From Euglena gracilis (lineage: Eukaryota > Euglenida > Euglenophyceae > Euglenales): a stretch of 64,000 nt of DNA. Below are positions 29,396-41,053 of this stretch, one piece after another. The stretch is taken from the NCBI GenBank assembly GCA_039621445.1, contig CP154955.1, positions 11,520,241 through 11,584,240 on the forward strand. The letters run 5' to 3'. The notes under the pieces were generated by a model, which saw only the letters and a program-made list of their open reading frames with translations, was not told the DNA's origin and did not search any database. Made by a program: the position numbers and the translations under genes. Numbering within the stretch: position 1 is the first letter of the stretch; each line of letters begins with the position of its first letter.

Positions 29396-30683
29396 GGCTG
29401 GATTGAAGTTTTCAAGAGAAGAGGAGGATTGAGGTTGAGGTTGAAGTGAGGTTGAAGTTTCAAAGCTTCTCCCAACTTCAACCCGGGAAACACTTGCATT
29501 TTTATGACCTAAATGACTTTGTTCCTTCCTTAGAAATGGCTGATGGCACTGCCAATCCACCGAAACGGATTTGTTTTGCCAAGGGCCACCAAGGAAAGAG
29601 GAATATGGATCTAGCACGTTACTTTGAGGCATATGGTGCTCCGTTGCGGGTGAGGTGCAAATTATGTTATCAAGCATGGTTTGATGAAGGGCTAAAAGTC
29701 TCGGAGGAAGGCGGAATGGCTCCTGATGAAGCATTTATCAAAATGAAGCAAACCACCCCAAAAGACTCGGATGTACCCAACTATGCCAAAAGTGGGACGG
29801 AGAGCAGGGTCAGGATCCTTGAGTTGTTTTCTTTTTTTGTCAAATGTTCTTCCAAACCCTGTTTTTGACTCTCAAACGCCATTTAGTCATGAAGCATGAT
29901 GCTTTGGAAGCCAACCCTCCAACCAATGGGCCGGGCGTCGACATTATTTTCCCCAAAGCGGCAACAATTGAGGATAAGGTGACCTTAGCATACTGCATGA
30001 ATCCGCAATTGCCATTGTCCCTGGCCGATGATCCCTTCTTTGTCCAAGCATATGGTCACCCAATGAACAGGTTTGCAATAGGGGCAAGTGTTTTTCCCAC
30101 TAATTTTCCCCAATGGGCCAAATTCGTTCATGTTGGAAAAAATGGACCAAGATGCCAAATCTTTCTAAGTCCTCAAAATCCTCCGAAAAATGGCCAAAAC
30201 TCGTCAAAATTTGTAAAATCTGTCAAATTCTGGTGAAATTGTAACAACGTTGCGGAAAAAACACCTGGGTGTCCTCATGGTGAGTCCGGAGGATGTCGAA
30301 AGAGGCCTACATTTGTGGACCTTAGTGTGCCAACGTCCTCGGAGGAAGAATGCTCCGAGGCTCGTTCCTTTTGGAACCTGCATTGACCGTCCGCTGACCC
30401 ACTGAGTGATTCATATGTGATAACAAGGAAGCCGTTGCAAAGTTTTCACTGCTTTCATCCTCCCTTGCATTTTACAATGGGGTTGGATTTTAGTGCTTCC
30501 ATTTAGGTTTGCCAGGTTTGTCATTTGGGGCACTCAAATGGTTCATTCAAGGGCAACACACATGGAGAACACATCAAATACTCATCTTCCGGTGGGGCGG
30601 GATTTGGATTGAAGTTGGAAGAAGTTAGATTGAGGTTGAAGTGAGGTTGAAGTTTGAGAACTTCTCTCCACTTCAATCTAGCC
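29396..30683 (+). mobile_element. Internally deleted hAT element
   Basis: Ends GGCTGGATTGAAG (left) and CTTCAATCTAGCC (right) are inverted. Just inside both ends, in direct orientation, lies GATTGAGGTTGAAGTGAGG followed by TTGAAGTTT. Flanking sequence on both sides is CCCTAACC, so an 8-bp duplication is possible but cannot be told from the telomeric repeat. The internal ORF encodes only the N-terminal part of a transposase and perhaps a short C-terminal tail. Confidence 0.7.
29536..30110 (+). pseudogene. hAT transposase N-terminal fragment with BED-type zinc finger
   Basis: From ATG 29536 (MADGTANPPKRICFAKGHQG) the frame has RVRCKLCYQAW, the paired Cys of a BED finger. It loses frame at about 29815-29865, and the second half resumes in the next frame with LKRHLVMKHD, the paired His. 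There follows the hAT-like segment AYCMNPQLPLSLADDPFFVQ (about 29985-30045) and the sequence decays after KFVHV. A later segment ending SSEEECSEARSFWNLH with a stop at about 30387 could be the C-terminal tail, implying loss of the catalytic core. BED fingers bind the ends of hAT elements. No splice signals rescue the frame break convincingly. Confidence 0.65.
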
Positions 30684-31154
30684 CTGCCCTAACCCTAACT
30701 GTATCCCTAACCCTAACCATAACCGTAACACTAACCGTATCCCTAACCCTAACCTTATCCGTATCCCTGACCCAAACCCCAACCCTAACCGTATCCCTGG
30801 CCCGAACTCTAACCCGAACTCTAACCCTAACCCTAGACCTAGCCGTCTCCCTAACCCTGACCCTAACTGTATCCCTCCCCCTAACCCTAACCGTATCCCT
30901 AACCCTAACTCTAACCCTATCCCTACCACCCCCCCCCCCCATATTGTCCCTCGGCCCCGGCCGACGGGGGGTTTTTTTTGGCTCGGCCAATGAAATTCCT
31001 TTGGTACCCCCATATTGTCCCCCCCCCCATATTGTCCGGTCGGGCCTCCCGGGGGGAGGTCGGTGGGACAATAAGGGGGGGGGTGGTAACCCTAACCCTA
31101 TCCCTAACTCTAACCCTAACCGAAACCCTAACCGTATCCCTAACCCAAACTCTA
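30684..31154. repeat. Degenerate telomere-like repeats, right block
   Basis: Long run of CCCTAACCCTAA with frequent variant units ACCGTATCCCTAA, from 30690 to 30925 and 31088 to 31150, interrupted by the insertion at 30926-31086. Open frames here (LTLTVSLTLTL and similar) are translations of the repeat. Confidence 0.9.
30924..31088. mobile_element. 161-bp C-run TIR element between TA dinucleotides in telomeric repeat
   Basis: Ends CCACCCCCCCCCCCATATTG and CAATAAGGGGGGGGGTGG; TA at 30924-30925 and 31087-31088. Removing the element plus one TA recreates an uninterrupted TATCCCTAACCCTAAC, so the insertion point and duplication are well determined. The inner part has GGCCGGGGCCGA/CGGCC hairpins. 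Confidence 0.85.
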
Positions 31155-31424
31155 ATGGAATTTTTTTAAAAATGGGACGTTTTTTGCCAGTTTGAAGGTC
31201 ATTCCAATGTGTTTTTATGCATTTTCAGCCAAATTAAGGGAATCAAATTTTGAGGGGGGGGGGGCTTAAATTTCAAAAAGGGGGGGGGTAATGCGGTTGA
31301 TTGGAGGTCGGGCCGACCAGGTCGGCCCGACCTCCAGTGGTCGATAACGGCCAGGTCGGGCCGACCATGGTCGGGTCGACCATAGGTCGGGCCGACCTCC
31401 GGGATCGTCATGGCCAATTATCCG

Positions 31425-33240
31425 CCCGGGCCCTGGCCGGGTGAAGTTGTCAAGCCAATGGTCTGACGCATGCACAAGGGCAAAGTGGACCCGAAGGACG
31501 GCGACTTGGTGACGAGATTTTATTTGCAGAATTTGAAAAAAAAAATGAAAAAATGCCATTGAATTCAAATTTTGAAAGAAACTTCAGAGGTTCAGCACAT
31601 TGGCGAGGACCCCAAGGGAACTACCAATTTTGCCATGCCAAGGGAGTCGGATCCGCCGCAGCGGAGATTTGCATTAGTGTCCTCCAGGCAATGAAGGTTA
31701 GCTGCACTCATCTTGGGGATCAAAAGAGAAGGCCCCATGAGAAAACGGGTCCAATGGATGGGTCTCACCGTCAATTAGGGGTTTTCTGTGAATGGAGAAT
31801 GAGGGGGAAATGATGACATTTGCCTCCAAATGTTTAGATATATATAAGTGTTTTCCAGGTGGGTGGTTTGGAAAGTTGTTGTCACAGAGAAGTGACCAAA
31901 ATGGCCAATTCTTAATTTTACTTCAAAAATTGCCTTAGTTTTCCTTTGTTGCATCGCTTTCCTTTGGATTTTGACATAGACGTGACATAAGGGTGTTCCC
32001 CCCATGCCCCCCCTCCGTCCCCCCCCGCGTCCTAGATTTTGGCCGGGCATATTTTTGGGTCGACCAAAGGAAAAGTACAACAAATTTGGGTGGCGCCAAA
32101 GAAAACGCGTGGGGTAGTTGGGCCACAGTTCCCCCCACGTTCCCCCCTGTGACCCCCCCCCCCCCGTGACCCCCCCGTGACCCCAACCAACCCCAAAGCC
32201 CAGGGGGGGGGGTTTTTGTTGGGATGAGTTTAAAAAAATAAACTGGCGGGCTTAAAAAGGCAGCGAATATGCCCGGTTAGTGCATTTGAGTGGGCAGTTG
32301 GCCGACTAGTTGGCTGACTGCCCACTGCCCCCCGTCTCGCCTAGTCGGCCGATCACCCCACCCCCCTCAGTCTACCAGGACAAAGCCGGTGAGGGATTTT
32401 CCTGATATGGACTCATTGGAACCTGCAATTGATATTCTTGATGCTCCAAAAATAGATCCAATTAAGAATTTATCACACATTTTTTGGCAATTCTGATTCC
32501 TAATTTGGGTGCCAATTCCTAATTAGGTGCCATTTTTGCTCCTACTGGGATCTGAAAACCATCCATGTGCGGGTCGCGGGGGGGGGGGTCGGGGGGTTCG
32601 CGGGCGGGGACACCCCCGTTACCCAAAAGTTCTTAAGATAGGTTAAATGTGACGTTGTGTGTGAGGTCTGGTCGCCTGTGACCCGTCAAAACTGCCACGT
32701 TCCCCCGTGGCACCCCCCCCGGGCGCCCCCCCCCCCCCCCCCCGCGACCCACCCCCACCCCCGCAACCTGCACACCCCCATCGCAAAGATGAATTATTCT
32801 CAGAAGGACCAGAGCTTTAAGTCACCAGGATCTTTACACCTTCGGCCATGCTTCAGATTGCAAACACACCAACACCTCCGACTTTTGGCCCACAAGCCTT
32901 TTACACATGACACATTGCCGCATGGTGATGGTGTTGTAAAACAAGCATTGTTGGACTTTGTTTCACACCTGCGACTAGCATGACATCGTTCTAAATTACA
33001 CATTGTTTTCACCCCACCCGATCACACCCTGCTGCCACATGCAATTTTGTTCCGAAATGAATCAATTTTCCAAAATCAATCAATCCGAAAAAATCAATTT
33101 TTGAGGGAAAAATTCAGTTTCAGCACAAAAAAACCATCCGTTGTTTCAAAAGAGCCTCGCTGTGACATCAGTCGAAGTTGATTTTTCCCCCAGTGTCCGA
33201 CCCCCCAAAGTGGCCATTGGGGGTCTTTGGGATCTATCCA
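31425..33240. other. No gene recognised
   Basis: Unique-looking AT-rich sequence with a GTGACCCCCCC array near 32147-32175 (as at 15.9 and 16.2 kb) and C/G runs at 32580 and 32720-32745. The ORF at 31553-31813 is open but has no recognisable motif. Confidence 0.4.
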
Positions 33241-33249
33241 GGGGATGTT

Positions 33250-33336
33250 CAGCCCCCCCCCCCCCCCCCTCCCCCCCCCCCCCCCCCCCCCCCCCACTCC
33301 CCCCCCCCCCCTCCCCCCCCCCCCCCCCCACCCCCT
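33250..33336. repeat. Poly-C tract, nearly 90 bp
   Basis: Almost uninterrupted C with occasional T or A. Long frames on both strands here are poly-Pro or poly-Gly artefacts. Confidence 0.95.
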
Positions 33337-33339
33337 GTT

Positions 33340-36300
33340 TTTAAAATCGTAATCTCTTTATTTCGCATTTGTTGTGTTTTGAAAAGATAATGAATTTTTA
33401 AGCTACCAAGGTAAAGGCTTGGGTTTGCTATGTTGGTGCAAGTTGCAGCATTCGCGTTCCTGGGGGCATTTCTTTTGCCTCTCTGGGATTCATTTCATAT
33501 TATTTTTGTTTCAGTCTGGCCACATATTTCCGTTTTTCAGGTGTGCTTGCTTGCCTCCCTCGCAAAATATTTCTCAACCTTTCTCAGACGCTTCTTTTCC
33601 AGAAGGGGGAGGGGTGATGGCTGGCTGGACCCGCAGGATTTTTTTTTTGCTTTTGGAAGTGCAAAAAAATGGGCCAAAATGGGTTGTTCACTTGGCCGGT
33701 GGAGGGATCACGGCCTTCCACAATGACCTGTCGTCGAAGGGAAAGTGGTTCAATGAAATATGACTTTTTGGGTTGTGGACTTTTTTCACTTTCGGACCCG
33801 TGGGGTGAGACACTTATTTGGGCACTGCGCACCATTAACCCCATTTGCAAGGCTGAGGTTTGGAAAACAACCTCAACCTCAATGTTTTTTTGAATGTCCA
33901 AAATTAAGAAAAATTAAGATTGTCCAAAACGATGCTTTTTGAACTCACAAAAAGCATTGTTTGGACATTCTTATATTGTAGAACCTTCCTGAAAGGCAAG
34001 TTTGGCAAGTTTCCATCAACGGACAACAAATGTGGTTTGGAAACAAGAAAAATCAATGTGGGTTGGCAATTTTAAACACGGAGATCGGTGACAATTGCCC
34101 AATGTTTGAGAATTCCAGCTAATCTGCCTTGCTTTGTACAGTTTTTTTTTCCATGGAGTCCCCCCCCCTTAGGAGTTTGGTATAAAGATGACATCGAGGA
34201 CACATTGAGGTTGGAAACCCTCAAAACCTCACCCTCAACCTCAATCCAATCCAATGGGCACTGCGCACTTAAATTGGGGGGTTTTACGCCCCAAGATGGT
34301 GAATCATTTTTAAAGTTGGGGCCCGGCTTTGGGGAGACACCCCCAATGCCGAGCCCTTCAGGGCCTAAAATGCATTGCAGGCATCATTTATTTCTGTCCT
34401 CAGGAGCTGAAGTTGACTGCCACACAGTCAAGGATTCACCCAAAAGGTACAATCACCCCCCCCCCCTATACGAGAGACATTGCCTAATATCAGAGACTGC
34501 AAAAAGCCTAAAATGGGCAGGATAATCCCCCCCAGCAACCTGTCAATTTGCACGGGATGGAATCCAACCCCGCTGAGTAAATCAGCCAATGTTACCTGTT
34601 CATCACTTATCCCAACCCCAAAGCCAACCTGGACCCGAATAAGGCAGAAAAACCCTATACGATTACGAAATTTGGGTCATAAAAAGATACAGGATGCAAT
34701 TTCCCAAACTGAATTCCCCGGTTTCTGATCAGATGGGGGATAAATCAAATGGAGACTTCAATGGGGGGGATTAACCCCAAGGAGAAAAACCCTGGTTTTG
34801 TGTTTGGGCGGAAAAATTCAAGACTTTCAGGGGGGTTTGTTATTTGCTGGGATCAAACCTCCACACCCAGAAGTGTATGTGCCCAAATTTCGCCATTTTT
34901 GGCAAAATCCCAGCTGCTGACCATTCCTTGGACAAAAGTGTCAAACTCATGACCTAAAACTGTTACGAAGCGATGAAATTACTGCGATATTTTTCGTTCC
35001 GCACCACTCACACGACGCCTGTCAGCGTTTCTCCAGAGGGGTTTTATGTGTGGGGCAAAATTTCAAGGCCCACAAGGGGTATATTTTGGGGGTTGCGTTG
35101 AGGGGGGGGTTGTATTGGGGGGTTTTTTATTTGGGGTGGGTTTTACTGGCTTTTTTTTGTGTTTGTGAGTTGGATTATTTTCGAAATCTTCTAGAAAAAG
35201 GCAGCAAAGAGGGCGACACAAACAGTGCTTGCAAGCTGGGGAGGGTCCCCTCTAGCTTGCACCGTGCCCAGGTCAGAAATTATTTTGATGTCACCGGCTG
35301 AAACATGAGTGGCATGGGATACAAGCGACACAAATTCACTGAGGTGTCAAAGCAATGAGGTGTTAAAACGGGTGAATAACGGGTGGAAAATGGGTCGAAA
35401 AACAGGTTGCCCTGCTGCCTTTTTTTTTGCAGTTTCAGTTTGTTGGACCCGATTTGACACCAGGTCCAGCAAAGTTCCAACTAGGGGTCAGCCTGTGAAA
35501 GGTTCAACCAGCTGAAAGATTTTCCAGATTTCTTTGAAAAGCTGGTGAAAGAAAGGGAAAGCAATGATATGTGATTTTCAGTAAGAGTGTGAGGTTCAGG
35601 GAGTGTGCTGCCTTTTGCCTTAACCATGGGCCAAAAATGGACAGAAATGAAAGAAATCACCCAGCTGGGTAATTTCAGGTGAAAATCAATTTTGCACAAG
35701 CTTCTGATTTTTGTGCTTTCCAGCCGTTTCTAATGATTTTTTTGGACCAATTTAACCCCAGCTTTGGATGGTTCCAGCCGGGGGGTCCAAAGGGAGGGGA
35801 CCCAACAACCAACCAGTTCTTTTATTTTATTCAACAACCCACCCCCCCCATTAGAAGCCCCCCGGGGCTATTATTCAGTCACTTTGCGGAAACAGGGGGA
35901 AGGGCAGGGGGCTTCTAATTGGACCCTTTGCTTAAAGGAAAAACCTTCGGCCGACGGTTGATCCGGGGATTGAGACCAGGGTGGTAGCTCACCGGGGCTG
36001 AGGAAGGGGACTTCTCAGTACTGCCGTAGTGCAGACGCTCGGGTGACCACTCAAACCCCCCCAATTAGAAGCCCCCCCCCCCCTAATAACAACCCCCCAA
36101 ATACCCTCTGCCCCCCCCCAGATTGGCCCTTTTCCGGGAGTCCCCAGACCCCGAAAGGGCCAATCTGGGGGGGACAATCGGGGGGGGGGGAGGTCGCCTG
36201 AAAACCCCGAAAGGGCCAATCTGGGGGGGACACTTGGGGGGGGGGGGCTGAGGGTGACAGCCCCCCCCCAACCAAGACGGCCAACAAAGTTGACCAAAAA

Positions 36301-36370
36301 AAAATGGTGAAAAACTCGAAAAATCTTCTCGACAACAGGTCGACATCGGGAACAAAATTGATATCTGGTA
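33340..36370. other. No gene recognised; C/G-run palindromes near 35.8-36.25 kb
   Basis: AT-rich sequence without supported exons. 35840-35925 and 36056-36250 contain inverted repeats with ATTAGAAGCCCCCC / GGGGGGCTTCTAAT and CAGATTGGCCCTTT / GAAAGGGCCAATCTG, probably a further C-run element. GGGCACTGCGCA occurs at 33818 and 34255, a motif repeated at about 49950 and 50200. Confidence 0.4.
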
Positions 36371-36373
36371 TCC

Positions 36374-36811
36374 TTGAAACATGGCCCATCCACTCAAAAC
36401 TCAAAAAAAATGCGTCCAGCAAATTTTTTTAAATTTGGACCCCATCCGGTCATCGATGCCTTCGCGGACAGGCACAACTGTCAGTTCGCGGAATACTGGG
36501 ACACGGCAACCGACGCCTTCCGGGAGGCCTGGGACCAACCACGGGTCCTGTGGATGAACCCGCCTTTCCGCGAACTCCCACAGCTTCTCCAACACGGACT
36601 GTCTCATGGAATCCATGCCATCGTCCTGGCGCCAGATTGGTCCTCCGCCCTCGCTCGCCTGCAAAAAGTCGCCATCCGCGCCTCCAGGTTGCCGGTGGCA
36701 CCTCAAAACCGGGTCCGCGGCACGTCCCTCCTGCCGCACCATGGGCACTCTACCTCGATGTGCACGCTCCCCCACAGGCTCCCTGCAAACACACAGAGCA
36801 CCCGACGTTAG
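36374..36811 (+). pseudogene. Adenine-methylase-like retroelement fragment
   Basis: A GC-rich island in AT-rich surroundings. The frame encodes PVIDAFADRHNCQFAEYW, DAFREAWDQPRVLWMNPPF and a hydrophobic AIVLAPDWSSAL segment, then degenerates. The D-x-F ... DAF ... NPPF ... PDW order matches the domain following RNase H in DIRS/Ngaro elements (compare VDMFCTPSNKKFP and ANPPWSIIPQW in copy 2), but the sequence is clearly a different family. No flanking RT or recombinase is visible. The strand is supported because the frame keeps the motif order; the long reverse frame is a shadow. Confidence 0.65.
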
Positions 36812-37633
36812 AATTTTCCGTCCTCTGATCATTCACACACGCATTTTCTGTTTGATGATTGGGCAGAACTCTAGGGCTGCATTTCTTGCGCTGTTTTCTT
36901 GTTTATCCCCCCATTTTTGCATTCCACATTTTTAGTGCCACACACCCCCTGGCGTGAGAGGTGTCCGGCACAGGGCGTAGCTTAAGCTGGAGGGCACCCC
37001 ATCCTCCGGTCTCCAGCCAACCAGCAGCCTTTTCCAGCCTGTAACGCATTTTTGCATTTTGGAGGTGCAAAAAAAATGGGACAAAATGGGCAAAATGGGT
37101 CGGACGATGGCTGGCCAGCTCAAATTTGGGGTCAAAGTGAACTGAGATTTTGATATTTTGCGCAACCGGCAGGTTTTGGTCGTTTAACAGTTCGATTTTT
37201 TTTTCCTACCGGGTTCGACCCCAGTTGGTACCAGCTGTCCCCATGGCCCATGGGGCGTTCCAACAGCCTTGTTTCCAGCCTCTGTTCGCCATGGTCCAAA
37301 ATGAAACACTGGAAGGTTGCCATTGGGGGTTGACAACACCCTTTGTTAACGCCCCTCTGCTTACAACACTGCCCACCCCATGTCACCCCCGTCTCTCCAA
37401 TTTTAACCCCTCTTTTTGTCCCACCACCACCAAACCTCAATTTGCCACCCCCAAAAACACACGAACAAAAATATCCAGAAACTTTGTGATGAAGAAAAAT
37501 AGACGTCCACCACCTGACCTCCATAAATTTTGCATATTTTGGACCCCATCCGTGAACACACCAAGCCTGGAATTACAACCCCCCACCCCCACTTCCAACC
37601 CCTCTTTGTGGTCAACGAGCAATCTAGATCCTA
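36812..37633. other. No gene recognised
   Basis: Open frames on both strands lack motifs. The proline/threonine-rich plus frame at 37150-37668 follows C-rich composition. Confidence 0.4.
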
Positions 37634-38024
37634 TAACCCCCCCCCCATTTAGAACGACCCCCCTCTGATAACGACCCCCCCCCATTTATACCGACCCATT
37701 CGGAGAATTCCACCAGTTTGAGAAATATAACGACCCATGTCGGGAAGCTGCAAGCAAAGCGCGGAAAGACGCATGAGCGTTCGGGCTCGGACGGGTTATT
37801 TGAAGTACGAGCGGATAGACCGCTGCTTAGAGGGTGCGGGGAGTGTGGGGAGAGGAGACATGGCTGTAAGGGACACAGAAAACTTCAGACACAAGGTCTC
37901 AATACCCCGACTTTGGGTAACCCCCCCCATTTATAACGACCCCCCATTTATACCGACCCCCTTTGGATTTTCCACCAACTCAAACGTCGGATAACGACGG
38001 GTCGTTATAAACGGGGGGGGTTTA
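37634..38024. mobile_element. C-run TIR element between TA dinucleotides
   Basis: Left ACCCCCCCCCCATTTAGAAC with GACCCCC; right GGGTCGTTATAAACGGGGGGGGTT; TA at 37634-37635 and 38023-38024. Internal copies of CCATTTATACCGACCC and TATAACGACCC occur at both ends. No ORF of note. Confidence 0.65.
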
Positions 38025-38850
38025 CCCTCCCAGGGTGATTATTTGAGCACGAATTCTGAATTGGGTTTTGCCTTTTGTTTGTCGGCCGGTGGGTAGACAC
38101 TTTGCTTCTGCCTCTTGCAGGTGTATCAGCAACAGCAGGAAGTGTCTCCAGTCTCGGCGTCTTGCACTACTGGTGAGTTGGAGTGGTGTGACGGTTGCCT
38201 CGGGCTCGCTTGCTGCAGAGCACACGGTGACGGTTAGTTCAGGTGTCCCAATTCTCCGAAGAAAATGGTGGTTCGGATATTTTTACTGCATTTCTCTGTT
38301 TCAATATTGAGAACAAGAATGCATGTGAGTGTTTATCACAGGATGTGCCGAAGTTGTAAAATTTCATTCAAGCAATTCCAGCTGAGCAAAAGGACAGAAC
38401 ACACGTATGTGTCCCACCGTAAACTTTCCCAAAAAACAGCTGAGAGTGCCCGTTTCTATTTTGCATCATTTTCAAAAGTGTGCAATGGCACCCTCCCCTC
38501 CTTCCACCATGCGCTATCTTTTTTTGTGTCAATTGCTGAAAATCCCTTGAAGCTTTATTTTTGAAGCTTTATTTTTGGTGGCTTATGTTTGAATTTTTTG
38601 AAAATTTTCGCTCAAATGATCCTTTTCACATGCCATGGGTCTGGAAAATGGTGTTCATCACCATCACAGAAATTTCTTGAAAAAATGCTGATTTTAACAC
38701 ATTGACAGAAATTGGTATTCAAAAATTTTAAATCAACCTATTTTTAAGGTCCCTCAGACAGTTTTTTTGTTGCTGATTTTAATAAACAATAATTTTACAA
38801 ATTTTTAAATATCTCTAAAAACCTGAGGAGGGACCTTATTTTGGTGGGCT
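38025..38850. other. No gene recognised
   Basis: 38100-38310 contains an open frame without recognisable motifs; the remainder is AT-rich. Confidence 0.4.
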
Positions 38851-38852
38851 GT

Positions 38853-38995
38853 TATATATATATATAAATACATACATACATACATATACATGTATATATA
38901 TGTATGTATGTATATGGTACATGCGGTACATGCGGTACCGTATGTATCATATGGTACATACGTGTGTATATGTATATGTATGTATATCGTTGTAT
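38853..38995. repeat. AT-rich microsatellite (TA/TACA/GTAT)
   Basis: TATATATATA, then (CATA)n, (TATG)n, GGTACATGC repeats and GTATATGTATATG. Translations rich in Tyr/Ile/Met are artefacts. Confidence 0.9.
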
Positions 38996-41050
38996 CGTTG
39001 TGAATTGGCAAGCCGCGAGGCTTCTTTTTTTTGGCATTTTTTTTTTGGTTATCACTTTTCCCCCTCTCAACAACTGGAATCGAAAACCTCTCAACTTCCG
39101 ATTGGTGCAAATAGATGGCAAACATGGCCTTTCCAGGGTGTTTTTTCCTCAATTTTTGCAAATATCCTGACGTTGCACCAGCACTGTTGATAATTTTCTG
39201 GATACCTGTTATTCAAATGGTGCCCAGCTCCATCCTCCATGCCTTTTGCAATATCGGACCCGGTATCATCATTTTTAAGTGACCCAGAACCTCACTTATG
39301 CATTTACTTGCTTGTCTCTACTATTGTCAACCACATCTCGGTATTTCTGGGAACCGCTTCAAAGCCTCGACAAATTTGCTTGTGCATTTTTTTCCATGTC
39401 TGCCACTCGACATTCTTCCAATGTGAACCCCTTCACCCACTCACAGCCCCCTATTTATATCCCCCCAGGCTGACCAAAGGACAATTTATCCCCCTCCCGG
39501 TGAAGAAAAATGAAAGATGCTAGGGAAGATTTTTTCGGCTGCAGTACCCCAAAGGCTGATTTTTAGCGCTTATGTAGCAATTTTCAGTGACAAATTTTAT
39601 GTGGCCGGTCGTCAAAGAAATGACATTTTAACAAATTTCTGCCGAAAATTTCTGGCATTTTCGGAGGGGTTGGGGTCATTTTGGGGGCTTTGTGTTTTGA
39701 CCAACCATTCTTTGATTTTTTAGAACCCTTTATTATACCCCCCCCCTTAGCTGACCTACCAAACCTGATCCTATTCATAAGTGTTGTATTTTATTTTTTT
39801 TCGAATCTTTCCCCCTGCTCTTCATTTTGATGGTGTGTTCCCCCTTTCTGTATTCTTGTTGAAGCTTCTTTTGGATTGTTTGGCACGCCTGATGACGACC
39901 CGACGGGTGACCTTGTACAGAGGCTTGCTCAACCCTCTCAAAGATGCTCCCCAGAAAGTTTAAAATAAAGTTGTTTTTTAAATAGTCTTTTCCTTGCTCT
40001 TGGAGCAAGAGACCGCACCCATTTCACCATCTTTGTCCTCATTTCCCAATATACGCCCCCGGCTGCAAAGCCCGAAAATGATGCATTATCTTTTTGAAAA
40101 TCTCAGAAATTAGCAACTTCTCCAAAACCACAAAATTAGGGTTCATGAGGGAATTTTTTTTTCGGTGGCAGTCCCCGGGATTTGGCTCAGCGTCTGGAAG
40201 TTTGGGTTGGCCGGATAAAGGCTGCTGGCTGATGACTCAGCCCCCAAGGGGGAGGGGAGGTTCCAGCCAGCACCCGGCTAGCCGGCTGGACCCCCCCTGG
40301 TTGCATTTTTAGGGGTTGGTGGTTGTTGGTTTTTGACACAGGAGGGAGTTAAGAGAGACAAAACTTCTGTATTGCATTGGCATATGCATCCAGATTGGCA
40401 GGATTTTTTTTTTAAACCAAGTATTTGAGGTGCTAACCCCCCCCCCAAACCTCAAAAAGGGTCCTTTTTGGCCCTTTCCTCCCTTTCTTCGAAAATTTTT
40501 TTGGCTCTTTCAGCCGAAAATTTGTTTTGTCCAGCCCGGCTTTGCCAAGCTGCAAAGAGTTTATTACCGCCAGACACTGGGAGGGGGAGTACACAGCCCC
40601 GCTGGGAGGTACTGGCCGGAAAAAGGTGATGGCTGGCAGACCCCCCCAGCCCATCAGCCAGTGCCCACCCCCCCCGAGGGCCCTCTGGTTGGACCCCGCA
40701 TGGGGTCCCACCAGGCAACAAGATGAGCCAGGAATTTGGACCTAAACACAAAACCCAGTGGAACCCACAAAAATTTTGCAGAAGTCTGAGAAATTCGCAA
40801 AAAAAAAAAGTGCAAAAATGCAAAGAAAAGTGTGCAGCAAGAAGAAATAAAAAATGCACTTGCATGCAGACAGTGCAAATTTTTTGGAGAGGTCGGGGAG
40901 AACAAGCAAATTTTTGGGGCGTGAAGCAGAAGATATTTCCTGCACATTCTCTCAACGTTATTATATTGCGAACAAGATGATAAGGCAACGTTAATGTTTG
41001 GCCAAGAGGCATCCACCCCGTTCCCTCTTCCGATGAGCAGCGGTGTGGCG
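38996..41050. other. No gene recognised upstream of the beta-helix gene
   Basis: AT-rich up to about 40150, then a block with GGCTAGCCGGCTGGACCCCCC and CCAGCCAGCACC (40190-40300, 40570-40720). The same vocabulary as the interiors of the MITEs at 561 and 47424 suggests a decayed relative. The 5' part of the beta-helix gene may lie here but no exon can be supported. Confidence 0.4.
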
Positions 41051-41053
41051 CAG

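Larger units (their letters stand above)
27194..31424. mobile_element. 4.2-kb composite element with ~280-bp inverted ends
   Basis: 27194-27478 and 31155-31424 are inverted copies. From the outside inward they share GCGGATAATTGGCCATGACG, a cluster of GGTCGGGCCGACC palindromes, CCTCCAATCAACC, a C-run, TTTTTGAAATTTAAGCCCCC, CACATTGGAATGA and AAAACGTCCCAT. Inside lie copies of the ~100-bp repeat, a reverse-transcriptase relic, telomere-like repeats and a deleted hAT element. The end motif is related to that of the 18910-21442 element. It could be one composite transposon or two solo elements in opposite orientation; no flanking duplication decides. Confidence 0.7.

Noticed and set aside
30641-31195. 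ORF of 184 residues with LTLTVSLTLTL repeats
   Set aside because: Translation of degenerate CCCTAA repeat.
36401-36832. Minus-strand ORF of 143 residues over the methylase-like fragment
   Set aside because: Antisense shadow; the plus frame holds the ordered D-x-F, NPPF and PDW motifs.
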